DNA of 64,000 nucleotides from Salinibacterium sp. SWN248 (lineage in GTDB: Bacteria > Actinomycetota > Actinomycetes > Actinomycetales > Microbacteriaceae): positions 434,001 to 498,000 of the forward strand of contig NZ_JADYWW010000001.1 of assembly GCF_015864575.1 (NCBI RefSeq), in the 5' to 3' direction. Position numbers and translations under genes: made by a program. Position 1 is the stretch's first letter. Every line of letters begins with the position of its first letter. Of this stretch, positions 1 through 7,969 are shown piece by piece. The notes under the pieces are model-generated. The model saw nothing but the letters and a program-made list of their open reading frames with translations. It was not told the origin of the DNA and made no database searches.

Positions 1-10
1 CGCTAGTCGG

Positions 11-40
11 ATGCCGCCCTTACGCTTGTGAGGGCGGCAT
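11..40. terminator. Perfect 10-bp hairpin, likely terminator of an upstream gene
   Basis: The arms ATGCCGCCCT and AGGGCGGCAT pair perfectly around a 10-nt loop, and a short T-containing tail follows. It precedes the first complete gene, so it probably ends a transcript that began left of the window. Termination activity is inferred from the hairpin alone. Confidence 0.6.
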
Positions 41-124
41 TCGTTGCATTCACGGCGCCACACCAGCGCCCCGCACCACCTTCTCACCATCTCATTGCCA
101 CCCCGGATCGAAAGGCCTCGTGCC

Positions 125-1450
125 ATGACCGAGCAGAACACCCCCGACCTCGATGCCTACGCACTCGAGCTCGATCAGGCGCACATCTTTCATTCGTGGT
201 CGGCGCAGACTCCCGCCCATGCTGCGGCCGTGAGTATCAAGAGTGGGCTCGGCACTCGCGTGTGGGATCACGCCGGAAACGAATATCTCGACTTTTCTAG
301 CCAGCACGTCAATGTGAATTTGGGGCACCAGCATCCGGCCCTGCTTGAAGCTATTCGGGTGCAGTCTCAGTTGCTCGCAACAATCTCACCGCCCACCGCC
401 AACATCACACGGGGCGAGGCGGCGAAGCGATTGGCTGCCATTGCGCCCGAGGGGTTCAACCGCGTGTTCTTTACGAATGGCGGCTCTGACGCCAACGAGA
501 TTGCAATGCGGATGGCGCGGCTCTACACCGGGCGCGACAAGATTCTCTCGGCGTACCGCTCGTATCACGGCAACACCGGCAGCAGCATTGTGGCCACGGG
601 CGACCCGCGTCGCATCCCCAACGAGTTCGCTCGCGGCCACGTGCACTTCTTCGGCCCTTACCTGTATCGCTCCGAGTTCTGGGCGACGACGCCCGAGCAA
701 GAAAGCAAACGTGCGCTGCAGCACTTGCGGCGCGTCATCGAAGCGGAAGGGGCGGAGTCGATCGCGGCCGTGCTGCTCGAGCCGATTCCCGGCACTCCGG
801 GCATTTTGGTGCCGCCGCCCGGCTACCTCGCTGGCGTGCGCGAACTGTGTGATCAGCACGGCATCCTGCTGATCTTCGACGAAGTGATGTGTGGCTTTGG
901 GCGCACCGGCGAGTGGTTCGCCTTCGACGCCTTCGATGCGCGGCCCGACCTCATCACCTTCGCCAAGGGAGTGAACTCGGGCTACGTTCCCATCGGCGGT
1001 GTGATCATCGACGACCCGATTGCGGCGCACTTCAACGACCGGGTGTTCCCCGGCGGGCTGACGTACTCGGGGCATCCGCTGGCTGCCGCCACCGTCGTAG
1101 CCTCACTCGACACGATCGCCTCCGAAGGTGTTCTTGAGCACGTGCGCGATATCTCGGAGAACCACCTCGGGCCGGCGCTTGAGGCTCTGGCCGAACGGCA
1201 TCCGTCGATCGGTGAAGTGCGCGGTCGCGGAGTGTTCTGGGCTCTCGAGCTCGTGACCGATCGGGCGACCCGTGAACCCGTGCCGGCCGCAACGATGGGG
1301 CGCATTCGGGCTGGCCTCGTGGAACGCGGTCTGCTGCCCTTTGTGGCGGAGAACCGCATCCATGTGTTGCCGCCGTGTGTCGTCACGCCTGCCGAAATCG
1401 CTGAGGCGATGGAGATCTACGATGCGGTGCTGACGCTCGAATTGGGGTAA
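125..1450 (+). CDS. PLP-dependent class III aminotransferase
   Basis: A 441-residue cytosolic fold-type I aminotransferase that would move an amino group from an amine or omega-amino acid to a keto acid. The family signature is visible in order: the phosphate-binding NGGSDANE segment near residue 115, FDEVMCGFGRTG with the PLP-pyridine Asp near 251, and the Schiff-base Lys in FAKGVNSGY near 281. I chose the ATG at 125 because the reading frame upstream has no family-like sequence and an AAAGG stands about 10 nt before it. The substrate cannot be read from sequence. The N-terminus resembles actinobacterial enzymes named aspartate or taurine-type aminotransferase family. Polyamine import and GABA catabolism genes elsewhere in the window make an amine substrate plausible, but this gene is not in their operons. 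Confidence 0.88.
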   Translation: MTEQNTPDLDAYALELDQAHIFHSWSAQTPAHAAAVSIKSGLGTRVWDHAGNEYLDFSSQHVNVNLGHQHPALLEAIRVQSQLLATISPPTANITRGEAAKRLAAIAPEGFNRVFFTNGGSDANEIAMRMARLYTGRDKILSAYRSYHGNTGSSIVATGDPRRIPNEFARGHVHFFGPYLYRSEFWATTPEQESKRALQHLRRVIEAEGAESIAAVLLEPIPGTPGILVPPPGYLAGVRELCDQHGILLIFDEVMCGFGRTGEWFAFDAFDARPDLITFAKGVNSGYVPIGGVIIDDPIAAHFNDRVFPGGLTYSGHPLAAATVVASLDTIASEGVLEHVRDISENHLGPALEALAERHPSIGEVRGRGVFWALELVTDRATREPVPAATMGRIRAGLVERGLLPFVAENRIHVLPPCVVTPAEIAEAMEIYDAVLTLELG

Positions 1451-1532
1451 CGCGGGAGCTGTGACACACGGTTCAATCGCGCCGCCGATTCATACACTTG
1501 GGTGAAACTCAATTTATGGGTTCGGTGAGGGG

Positions 1533-1979
1533 ATGACCATGGTCGAAATGAGCGGCACACCTGGAGGGTCGGAAGATCCGCACGAATTGACCAAGGACTA
1601 CGCGGAGCTCGAAGAGTCAGAATTCATGCTCGCCCCGCGCCGGTACGACCCCGACAACCTTGCCGCCGGAAAGAAGCTCAACGTAGCGAAACTGCACAAA
1701 GCTCTCCTCGCCATGGACGAATCCCTCGGTGGTGGTGGCACGATCACCGACCCTGCCGAGTGGGTCACTCAAGAAACCACGGATCTGGCGCTCAGTGATT
1801 TCGCCGGAGTGACGATCTTTGCCGAGGATGGCGCGGTGCGGGCCGTCGCGATCGAATTGGGCTCACCGACTAAGCAACAGTGGAGCACTCTTTACCCGCA
1901 GTTGCGCCGTCTCGCGAGAACTCTCTGGGTGCATTTTGCGCCGGGTGAATCTGAAAGCTGGGCGTCGAATCGGGAGTAG
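1533..1979 (+). CDS. Uncharacterised small soluble protein
   Basis: 148 residues (146 if the second ATG, at 1539, is used). I do not recognise a family. It has no signal peptide, membrane segment or cysteine cluster. The N-terminal third is acidic and probably flexible; the rest (residues 60-140) looks like a small alpha/beta domain. Third-position GC and the GGTGAGGGG-type ribosome site just upstream support a real gene. It stands alone, separated from both neighbours by more than 80 bp. Confidence 0.65.
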   Translation: MTMVEMSGTPGGSEDPHELTKDYAELEESEFMLAPRRYDPDNLAAGKKLNVAKLHKALLAMDESLGGGGTITDPAEWVTQETTDLALSDFAGVTIFAEDGAVRAVAIELGSPTKQQWSTLYPQLRRLARTLWVHFAPGESESWASNRE

Positions 1980-2070
1980 CCTTTCTCGAGTCACACGATC
2001 ACGGGAATTGCACAGGGTGATGAATCAGAATCTGTGCGGACCAATCGAAGATTCACGCGTGTAGAAAATA

Positions 2071-2499
2071 GTGAGAGCAATGACCCCCGTCGCCGCAGAA
2101 CGCGCATCGTGGCAGTTCGTCGCGATGGCCTGCCTCGCGCTGGCACTCATCACGGGCATTGTGGCGATGCACTCACTCGTGTCGTCCACCTCGCATTCTG
2201 AGTCGGCGATGTCGGCCACCATGTCGATGGAGAGCGCCACCGTCGAGGAAGCTACGTTTACTACCCCGGCGCTCACTGCAGTCGACTGCTCGGGATGTGG
2301 CGGCGACGCATCCATGGCTCTCATGCGGTGCGTGCTCGCCCTCCTCACCGTTTCGCTCCTCCTTGCCTCGCCCTCGCTGGTTCGAGGCTGGGACGGGTTC
2401 CTCGAGCAGCGGTCGTTTGCTGCTGCGCTCGTCACGCGTTTCGCTCGCGTGGTGCCGCCGCATCCTAATCTCATAGCTCTCTGCATCAGTCGCACCTAA
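2071..2499 (+). CDS. DUF6153-like membrane protein
   Basis: 142 residues from a GTG at 2071 (133 if the ATG at 2080... is used in the same frame). It has a hydrophobic segment at residues 14-33, a Ser/Met-rich extracytoplasmic stretch, a CSGCGG motif followed by a further Cys, a second hydrophobic segment near 90-106, and a C-terminus ending LCISRT. This architecture matches my recollection of DUF6153, small actinobacterial membrane proteins found beside DUF305 genes. The next gene downstream is indeed a DUF305 lipoprotein. The Met/Cys content suggests metal (copper-type) association, but that is inference. Family assignment was not checked by search. Confidence 0.65.
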   Translation: MRAMTPVAAERASWQFVAMACLALALITGIVAMHSLVSSTSHSESAMSATMSMESATVEEATFTTPALTAVDCSGCGGDASMALMRCVLALLTVSLLLASPSLVRGWDGFLEQRSFAAALVTRFARVVPPHPNLIALCISRT

Positions 2500-2589
2500 T
2501 AGCCGCACTGTCGACTCAGCTTCGACGCGCCTTGCGCTGGACCGTTCTGGTCCCGCGCCTATTTGTGACTAATTTGGAGAACTTGAGAA

Positions 2590-3180
2590 ATGAAAACTCG
2601 TTTCGCGGCGACCGCCGCAATCGCCCTAACCGCACTGCTAACGCTCTCGGGGTGTGCGAACGCTATGGAGGAAGCAGGGTCAAACCCTGACTCGTCGCCC
2701 ACAGAATCGGTAGTGGTCGCCGACGCGAACAGCGCGGATGTCATGTTCACGGCCATGATGATTCCGCACCACGAACAGGCGGTTGAGATGGCCGACATGG
2801 TGTTGGGGAAAGACGGCATCGACGAGCGCGTGGTGACGCTCGCCCAAGAGATCAAGGCAGCTCAAGGCCCCGAGATCGAGCTCATGACCTCGTGGGTAGA
2901 GGGCTGGGGTGTCGGGATGACAGACGGTATGGACGGCATGGGTAACGGTGACGGGATGATGAGTGACTCCGACATGGCCGACCTCGAAGCAGCGAACGGA
3001 GACGATGCTTCTCGCTTGTTCCTCGAGCAGATGATTGTGCATCACGAGGGCGCTATCGACATGGCTGAGCTGGAAATCGATTCGGGACAAAATGAGGATG
3101 TCCTTGCTCTTGCCCAAGAGGTAATGGATGCGCAGACCACGGAAATTTCGCTCATGCGGAGCATCATTAGTTCGCTGTAG
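2590..3180 (+). CDS. DUF305 lipoprotein (putative metal-binding)
   Basis: 196 residues, exported and probably lipidated at Cys22 (lipobox LTLSGC). Two copies of the DUF305 ferritin-like helical pattern are visible: MMIPHHEQAVEMADM near residues 56-70 and MIVHHEGAIDMAEL near 148-161. Each carries the family's paired histidines and Met-rich helix. A Met/Gly/Asp-rich linker (DGMDGMGNGDGMM) separates them. The family occurs widely near copper homeostasis genes, though no reaction is established. A GGAG ribosome site lies just upstream. It follows the DUF6153-like gene by 90 bp on the same strand, so the two probably work together at the cell envelope. Confidence 0.9.
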   Translation: MKTRFAATAAIALTALLTLSGCANAMEEAGSNPDSSPTESVVVADANSADVMFTAMMIPHHEQAVEMADMVLGKDGIDERVVTLAQEIKAAQGPEIELMTSWVEGWGVGMTDGMDGMGNGDGMMSDSDMADLEAANGDDASRLFLEQMIVHHEGAIDMAELEIDSGQNEDVLALAQEVMDAQTTEISLMRSIISSL

Positions 3181-3188
3181 CGACGCAG

Positions 3189-3214
3189 GGTCCGCCGTTT
3201 TCGGGCGGCGGGCC
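3189..3214 (+). terminator. GC-rich hairpin after the DUF305 gene
   Basis: GGTCCGCCG pairs with CGGCGGGCC (one G-T pair) across an 8-nt TTTTCGGG loop, nine bases after the stop codon. There is no strong U tract, so it is a candidate terminator only. Confidence 0.45.
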
Positions 3215-3263
3215 ATTGTCATCGTGCATTGCTCAATTGGCTTCGCAACAGAAAGGTACTCGC

Positions 3264-4547
3264 ATGGCTACACGTACAGACAAGATCTCGCTCATGGGCT
3301 CAGTGTCGTTAGGCACGGGGGTGATGATCGGCGCGGGAATTTTCGCTCTCGTCGGCCAGGTCGCAGAATTCGCTGGAGACTTCTTCCCGCTCGCCTTCTT
3401 ACTTGGCGCAATCGTTGCCGCCATCAGCTCGTACTCCTACGTTCGCTACTCCAGCGTGAATCCCTCAGCGGGCGGGATCGCGATGTTGCTGAAGGATGCT
3501 TACGGGCCGGGAGTCGCCGCCGGCTCGTTCTCGCTATTCATGTACGTGTCGATGGTGGTGGCGGAGAGTCTGCTGGCGCGCACCTTCGGTACCTACCTGC
3601 TGCGCCCGTTTGGGCTGCAGGACTCCGTGATTTTGGTGCCGATACTGGGAGTCGCCGCAATCGCCACTGCGGCGATCGTCAACTTCGTGGGCAACACTGT
3701 CGTCGAGCGCTCGGCAACGATCACGGCAATCGCCAAGATTATTGGCATTGCTGTGCTCGCTATTGCTGGCCTCATCGGTGTCTCGGCGGGCGGAGAAGGA
3801 TTCTTGGCAAAGTCGTCGGGGGATTCGATCAGCATCGTAGGAGTGCTGGCGGGAACGACGCTGTGCGTTCTCGCGTATAAGGGCTTCACGACGATCACCA
3901 ATCAGGGTGACGACATCCGAGATCCGAAGCGAAACATTGCTCGCTCCATCCTCATTTCGCTGGCAATCTGCACCTTCCTGTACTTGCTCATCACGGTGTC
4001 CGTGAGTTCGAGCATCGGTGCGAGCGGGGCTGTGGATGCTCGCAACTACGCTTTGGCACAAGCCGCGGAACCGTTCTTCGGCGCGTGGGGTGTCGGCATT
4101 ACCGTTGCGATCGCTGTGGTGGCGACGCTCTCGGGGCTGCTCGCGAGTTTGTACTCAGTGTCGCGGCTCTACGGGATGCTGCAGGAGATGAAGCAGGCTC
4201 CGTCGTTGCCGAAGTCGGTTCCGCATCAGCCCATGATCATCACTGCGGGCCTCGCCATTCTCGTCACCGTATTTCTCGATCTCAGCCAGATCGCGTCGAT
4301 GGGAGTCTTTCTCTATCTCACGATGGATATGGCGGTGCAGTGGGCTGTCATCCGCCGACTGCGGGCCAAGATTGAGGCTCGAATCTGGCTTCCGGTGCTG
4401 ACGATTGTGCTCGACCTCGCCATCCTGATTCCGTTTGCGGTTCTCAAGATTCAGAGCGACCTCTTCACTGTCATTGTCGCTGCTGTAGTGGCGGCTGCCA
4501 TTGTCGCGGCTCAGGTCGTGACGGTTCGGGCCCGCTCGAATCATTAG
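3264..4547 (+). CDS. APC-family amino acid permease
   Basis: A 427-residue polytopic membrane protein with about twelve hydrophobic segments. It starts with the APC-superfamily TM1 signature GVMIGAGIFALVGQ at residues 16-29. The GAGIF turn is the substrate-binding unwound helix of this superfamily. The ATG at 3264 has a GAAAGG ribosome site 8 nt upstream and places TM1 at the expected distance; the open frame before it is not family-like. It would import amino acids or amines by proton or sodium symport. The substrate is not predictable from sequence. It stands as a single gene between the DUF305 lipoprotein and the metal-sensor pair. Confidence 0.85.
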   Translation: MATRTDKISLMGSVSLGTGVMIGAGIFALVGQVAEFAGDFFPLAFLLGAIVAAISSYSYVRYSSVNPSAGGIAMLLKDAYGPGVAAGSFSLFMYVSMVVAESLLARTFGTYLLRPFGLQDSVILVPILGVAAIATAAIVNFVGNTVVERSATITAIAKIIGIAVLAIAGLIGVSAGGEGFLAKSSGDSISIVGVLAGTTLCVLAYKGFTTITNQGDDIRDPKRNIARSILISLAICTFLYLLITVSVSSSIGASGAVDARNYALAQAAEPFFGAWGVGITVAIAVVATLSGLLASLYSVSRLYGMLQEMKQAPSLPKSVPHQPMIITAGLAILVTVFLDLSQIASMGVFLYLTMDMAVQWAVIRRLRAKIEARIWLPVLTIVLDLAILIPFAVLKIQSDLFTVIVAAVVAAAIVAAQVVTVRARSNH

Positions 4548-4567
4548 GGGCGAGAGTTCCCGCGGCA

Positions 4568-4587
4568 TAATATCTAAGCATGCATGC
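4568..4587 (+). promoter_or_regulatory. Candidate leaderless promoter with palindrome for the kmtR-nreB operon
   Basis: TAATAT at 4568-4573 is well placed as a -10 box for transcription starting at or beside the ATG at 4580, which would make the mRNA leaderless. A perfect palindrome GCATGCATGC (4578-4587) overlaps the start codon and is a possible operator for autoregulation. No Shine-Dalgarno sequence precedes this ATG, which supports the leaderless reading. Confidence 0.45.
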
Positions 4588-4924
4588 GGATACGAAGATA
4601 GAAAGAATCCAACCGGATAGCGACTACGTGGAGATCGCGGTTGAGGTATTTCGGCTATTGGCGGATGCCACAAGAATTCGCATCGTGTTGGCGCTGCAAG
4701 ACGATGAGCTGTCGGTGAATCATCTCGCCGACATCGTTGACCGCAGTCCGGCCTCGGTATCTCAACATCTAGCGAAGTTGCGGTGGGGCAAACTCGTGCA
4801 GGTACGCAAGCACGGCAATCGAGTGTTTTATCGATTGACCGATGAGCACGCGAAACGGTTAGTGATCGAGGCCATCCTTCAAGCCGAGCACACAGTGGAT
4901 GAATCGCCAGCGCACCACGCATGA
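4580..4924 (+). CDS. kmtR: ArsR/SmtB-family nickel/cobalt sensor, KmtR-like
   Basis: A 114-residue winged-helix repressor. The helix-turn-helix SPASVSQHLAKLR at residues 56-68 is typical of ArsR/SmtB. The metal ligands described for Mycobacterium tuberculosis KmtR have counterparts here as I recall that alignment: His90 in TDEH, Glu103-His104 in QAEH, and the terminal His112-His113. Metal binding in this family releases the repressor from DNA and derepresses an exporter gene. The next gene is an NreB-like exporter whose ATG overlaps this stop (ATGA), so the pair is one translationally coupled operon. A palindrome overlaps the start codon and may be the operator. Ni/Co specificity is inferred from ligand conservation and context. 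Confidence 0.8.
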   Translation: MHADTKIERIQPDSDYVEIAVEVFRLLADATRIRIVLALQDDELSVNHLADIVDRSPASVSQHLAKLRWGKLVQVRKHGNRVFYRLTDEHAKRLVIEAILQAEHTVDESPAHHA

Positions 4925-6171
4925 TCGAGGTTCTGCGCAACAGGACCTACCGCGCACTGTTCAGCGCGCAAGTGATTGCCCTTCTCGGGACAGGGTTGCT
5001 CACGGTCGCCTTGGGGCTACTGGCGTTCGATCTTGCCGGGGATGCCGCTGGCCGAGTGCTCGGCACGGCTCTCACCATCAAGATGGTCGCCTATGTTGGC
5101 GTCGCACCTGTTGTCGCGGCGCTGGTTGACCGGATTCCGAAAAAGGCAGTCCTAGTCGGGGCCGACATGCTCCGTATCGCTATCGCGCTGATGCTGCCCT
5201 TGGTCACAGAAACGTGGCACATCTATGGGTTGGTGTTCATTCTGCAATCCGCGTCGGCCACCTTTACTCCAGCGTTCCAGTCCCTAATCCCTGCCGTGGT
5301 ACCCGAGGCGCGAGACTATACGCGGGCCTTATCGCTATCGAGGATGGCTTACGACCTTGAGGCCTTGCTGAGCCCAACGATTGCCGCAGTATTGCTGACT
5401 GTTGTCAGCTACAACAACTTGTTTGTTGGCACTGCGATTGGTTTCGCGGGTTCTGCGGTGCTGGTCTTGGCGACTGCACTGCCGCGGCATCCGTCGGATC
5501 AGGAATCCGGCACCTTTTGGCAGCGGCTTCCGGCTGGCGCACTGGTGTTCTTTCGGACCCCGAGCTTGCGATTTCTGATGCTGACAAATGTGGTCGTCGC
5601 GGCGGGGACTGCGCTGGTTCTCGTGAACTCCGTTGTTTATGCCAAGGGAATCTTCGAGTTAAACGATGCTGCGTTGGCAATTGCTCTCGGCGCCTATGGT
5701 GTCGGCTCGCTCATTGTCGCGGTGAACGTACCGAGGCTTGCCGATCGCATCGGCGTGACGCGCACGATGCTCGGCGGAGCAGTCGTCGTCGTTGGTGGGC
5801 TGATTGCTGCCATCGCCGTCACCATTCTCGCTGTCACCACCTCGACCGGATGGTGGGCCCTGCTCGCGACCTGGCTGGTCCTCGGCATGGGGAGCTCCCT
5901 CATCAGCACGCCATCGTCGAGGTTGCTTGCCGACGCGTCCACGCCTGCTAACCGCAATCTTGTTTATACCGCGCAATTCGCGCTCTCGCACTCGTGCTTC
6001 TTGGTGACCTATCCGGTGGCGGGATGGCTGGGAGCCGTTAGCCTTCCGATCGCCACGGCCAGCCTCGCCCTCGTTGCGCTGGCGGGTGCTGTCGGCGCGT
6101 TTCGTATTCGCCGGCGCGCGATAGTTCTCTCACAGTATTGGGAAAACACGGAATCACGTATTGGTCGCTAA
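4921..6171 (+). CDS. nreB: MFS exporter, NreB-type nickel/cobalt efflux
   Basis: 416 residues with about twelve membrane helices. The N-terminus MIEVLRNRTYRALFSAQVIA and the loop DRIPKKAVLVGADMLR match the NreB branch of the major facilitator superfamily as I recall it. It should expel Ni2+ and perhaps Co2+ by proton antiport across the cytoplasmic membrane. The ATG overlaps the stop of the upstream KmtR-like sensor, which makes co-expression and induction by the same metal very likely. Unlike some NreB proteins it does not end in a histidine-rich tail; the C-terminus is basic (RIRRRA...). General MFS drug export is the alternative, less favoured because of the sensor's metal ligands. Confidence 0.75.
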   Translation: MIEVLRNRTYRALFSAQVIALLGTGLLTVALGLLAFDLAGDAAGRVLGTALTIKMVAYVGVAPVVAALVDRIPKKAVLVGADMLRIAIALMLPLVTETWHIYGLVFILQSASATFTPAFQSLIPAVVPEARDYTRALSLSRMAYDLEALLSPTIAAVLLTVVSYNNLFVGTAIGFAGSAVLVLATALPRHPSDQESGTFWQRLPAGALVFFRTPSLRFLMLTNVVVAAGTALVLVNSVVYAKGIFELNDAALAIALGAYGVGSLIVAVNVPRLADRIGVTRTMLGGAVVVVGGLIAAIAVTILAVTTSTGWWALLATWLVLGMGSSLISTPSSRLLADASTPANRNLVYTAQFALSHSCFLVTYPVAGWLGAVSLPIATASLALVALAGAVGAFRIRRRAIVLSQYWENTESRIGR

Positions 6172-6217
6172 GGGCTCGGTGCCGGATGCGAGCCGGCCAT
6201 TCGCTAGTCGCGCCGCG

Positions 6218-7030
6218 CTACTCGCGCTCGTCGGCCCCGCGAGCCAGTCGCTGCGAAACCCACACGGGAATGAACGACGCGAGAATTACGACGGTCGCGA
6301 CGACGTTGACGAGGGATGCCTCGTTGGGCCTTGCCATCTGGTTCATGATCCAGAGTGGCAGGGTGTCGACACCGGGTGGGGCCGTGAAGATCGTGACGAC
6401 AACTTCGTCGAAGCTGAGGGCGAACGCCAGAATCGCGCCTGCCACGAACGCGCTGCGGAACTGCGGGAACGTCACGAGCCGGAACGTTTGCAGCGGCGTC
6501 GCGCCGAGGTCGCGGGAGGCTTCCTCGATGCTCGGGTTGATGCGGCGCAAGCGGGCGAGCACGTTGTTGAAGACCATGACGATGCAGAAGGTGCCGTGGG
6601 CGATGATCATGCCGAAGTATCCGACCTCGATGCCGATCGGCTCGAGCACCTGGTTGTAGGTGTTGTTGAGGGCAACACCCGTGACGATGCCGGGCAGGGC
6701 GATCGGCAGCACGACGAGCAGGTTGACGGTTTGCTTGCCGAAGAAATTGTGCCGCTGGAGGGCGAAGGCCACGAGCGTCCCGAGAACGAGGGCGATCGCG
6801 GTGGCGCCGAGCCCCACGATGACCGAGTTCAGCAGTGCAGCCCGAATGGGCTCGTTGATGAACGCAGCTTGCCACCAGACGGTGGAGAACTCGGCGATCG
6901 GCCAGCTCGACAGGCGCGCGGCGCTGAACGAGTTGATCACGACGAGGAACAGCGGGATGTACATGAACGCGAGGGAGATCGCGACGATTGTGCCGAGCGT
7001 GAACTTGGCGCCGAGGGAGAGTCTCAACAT
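6218..7030 (-). CDS. potC: ABC transporter permease, PotC-like (spermidine/putrescine)
   Basis: 270 residues with six predicted membrane segments. The inner-membrane ABC permease coupling motif lies at EEASRDLGATPLQTFRLVTFP (about residues 173-193), the EAA loop that contacts the ATPase. Best family match is PotC/YdcV. It is the last gene of the minus-strand operon potA-potD-potB-potC and starts 7 nt after the potB stop. It pairs with PotB to form the channel. Its 3' end converges with the nreB gene; the short gap holds only a weak GCCGG/CCGGC hairpin. Confidence 0.9.
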   Translation of the reverse strand: MLRLSLGAKFTLGTIVAISLAFMYIPLFLVVINSFSAARLSSWPIAEFSTVWWQAAFINEPIRAALLNSVIVGLGATAIALVLGTLVAFALQRHNFFGKQTVNLLVVLPIALPGIVTGVALNNTYNQVLEPIGIEVGYFGMIIAHGTFCIVMVFNNVLARLRRINPSIEEASRDLGATPLQTFRLVTFPQFRSAFVAGAILAFALSFDEVVVTIFTAPPGVDTLPLWIMNQMARPNEASLVNVVATVVILASFIPVWVSQRLARGADERE

Positions 7031-7037
7031 GGTGGCG

Positions 7038-7865
7038 TCACATCCGTTCTAGAGCGCCGGTGCGCTGCACGCTGACGAGATAAATGACCACAAAGGCGAT
7101 CGGCACGAGCGAGAATGCGGCAGCGATCGGAGGGTTCAGGTTGATGTTGGAGGCGATGATGCTGCCGATCATTTGCGTCGATCCACCCACGAACTTGGCG
7201 GCGATGTAGTCGCCGAGGCTGAGCGAGAACGTGAAGATGGAGCCGGCGATGATCGCCGGCCTAATAAGAGGAAGCACAACGGTGCGAATTGTGAACCCGG
7301 CGCCCGCTCCGAGGTCGGAGGAAGCGTCGAACAGATTCGGGGGCAGCTGGCGAATAGCGGTGTAGACCGGCACGGCCATGTACGGAAGCCACAAATACGT
7401 GAGCGTCAGCACGACAGTGACGATGCTGAAGCCGGGGCCGCTGATGCCGAGCGGGCCGAGCATCGAGTTGAAGAAGCCTTCTTCGGTGAAGGTGATGCGC
7501 ATGGCGAGAATCTTCACGAGGTAGCCAGCCCACAGCGGGAGCGTGATGGCGACTGCCAGAATGGCGCGCAGCTTGGGCGAAGCGACCTTCGCCATGAAGA
7601 TGCCGAGCGGCACCGAGATCAGGATGCTCAACACCGTGACCGCGAGGGCGATGCCGAGCGTGCGCAGCGAGGTGGTGGCATACGCGGGGTTTGCGATGAT
7701 CTGCTCAAAGTTGCGGAGGGTGAAGCCCGGCTTCACCTTGGAGGTGAAGGGGTCGGTCACCCAGAACGCCGTCACGAGAAGCATGACGAGCGAGAAGATG
7801 TAGATGCCGATGAGCCACAGCATAGGCAGCGCCAGCAGTGCCGAGAGTTGCGCGCGGCGATTCAT
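7038..7865 (-). CDS. potB: ABC transporter permease, PotB-like
   Basis: 275 residues from the ATG at 7865 (MNRRAQLSALLALPMLW). The longer open frame upstream overlaps the potD 3' region and is not family-like. It has six membrane segments, with the EAA-type coupling loop ASSDLGAGAGFTIRTVVLPL near residue 205. It forms the heterodimeric channel with the PotC-like permease. About 100 bp separates it from the end of potD, so it is presumably co-transcribed. The polyamine substrate is inferred from family and gene order. Confidence 0.9.
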   Translation of the reverse strand: MNRRAQLSALLALPMLWLIGIYIFSLVMLLVTAFWVTDPFTSKVKPGFTLRNFEQIIANPAYATTSLRTLGIALAVTVLSILISVPLGIFMAKVASPKLRAILAVAITLPLWAGYLVKILAMRITFTEEGFFNSMLGPLGISGPGFSIVTVVLTLTYLWLPYMAVPVYTAIRQLPPNLFDASSDLGAGAGFTIRTVVLPLIRPAIIAGSIFTFSLSLGDYIAAKFVGGSTQMIGSIIASNINLNPPIAAAFSLVPIAFVVIYLVSVQRTGALERM

Positions 7866-7969
7866 GGGAGTCCGATCGGTTGGTGCGTGGGGAAAACTGC
7901 TGGTCGAGAGTTGCGGGTGCTGCGAGGAATGAGGGGTGAGCGAGCAAGGCCGCTCACCCCTGCGGTTAG

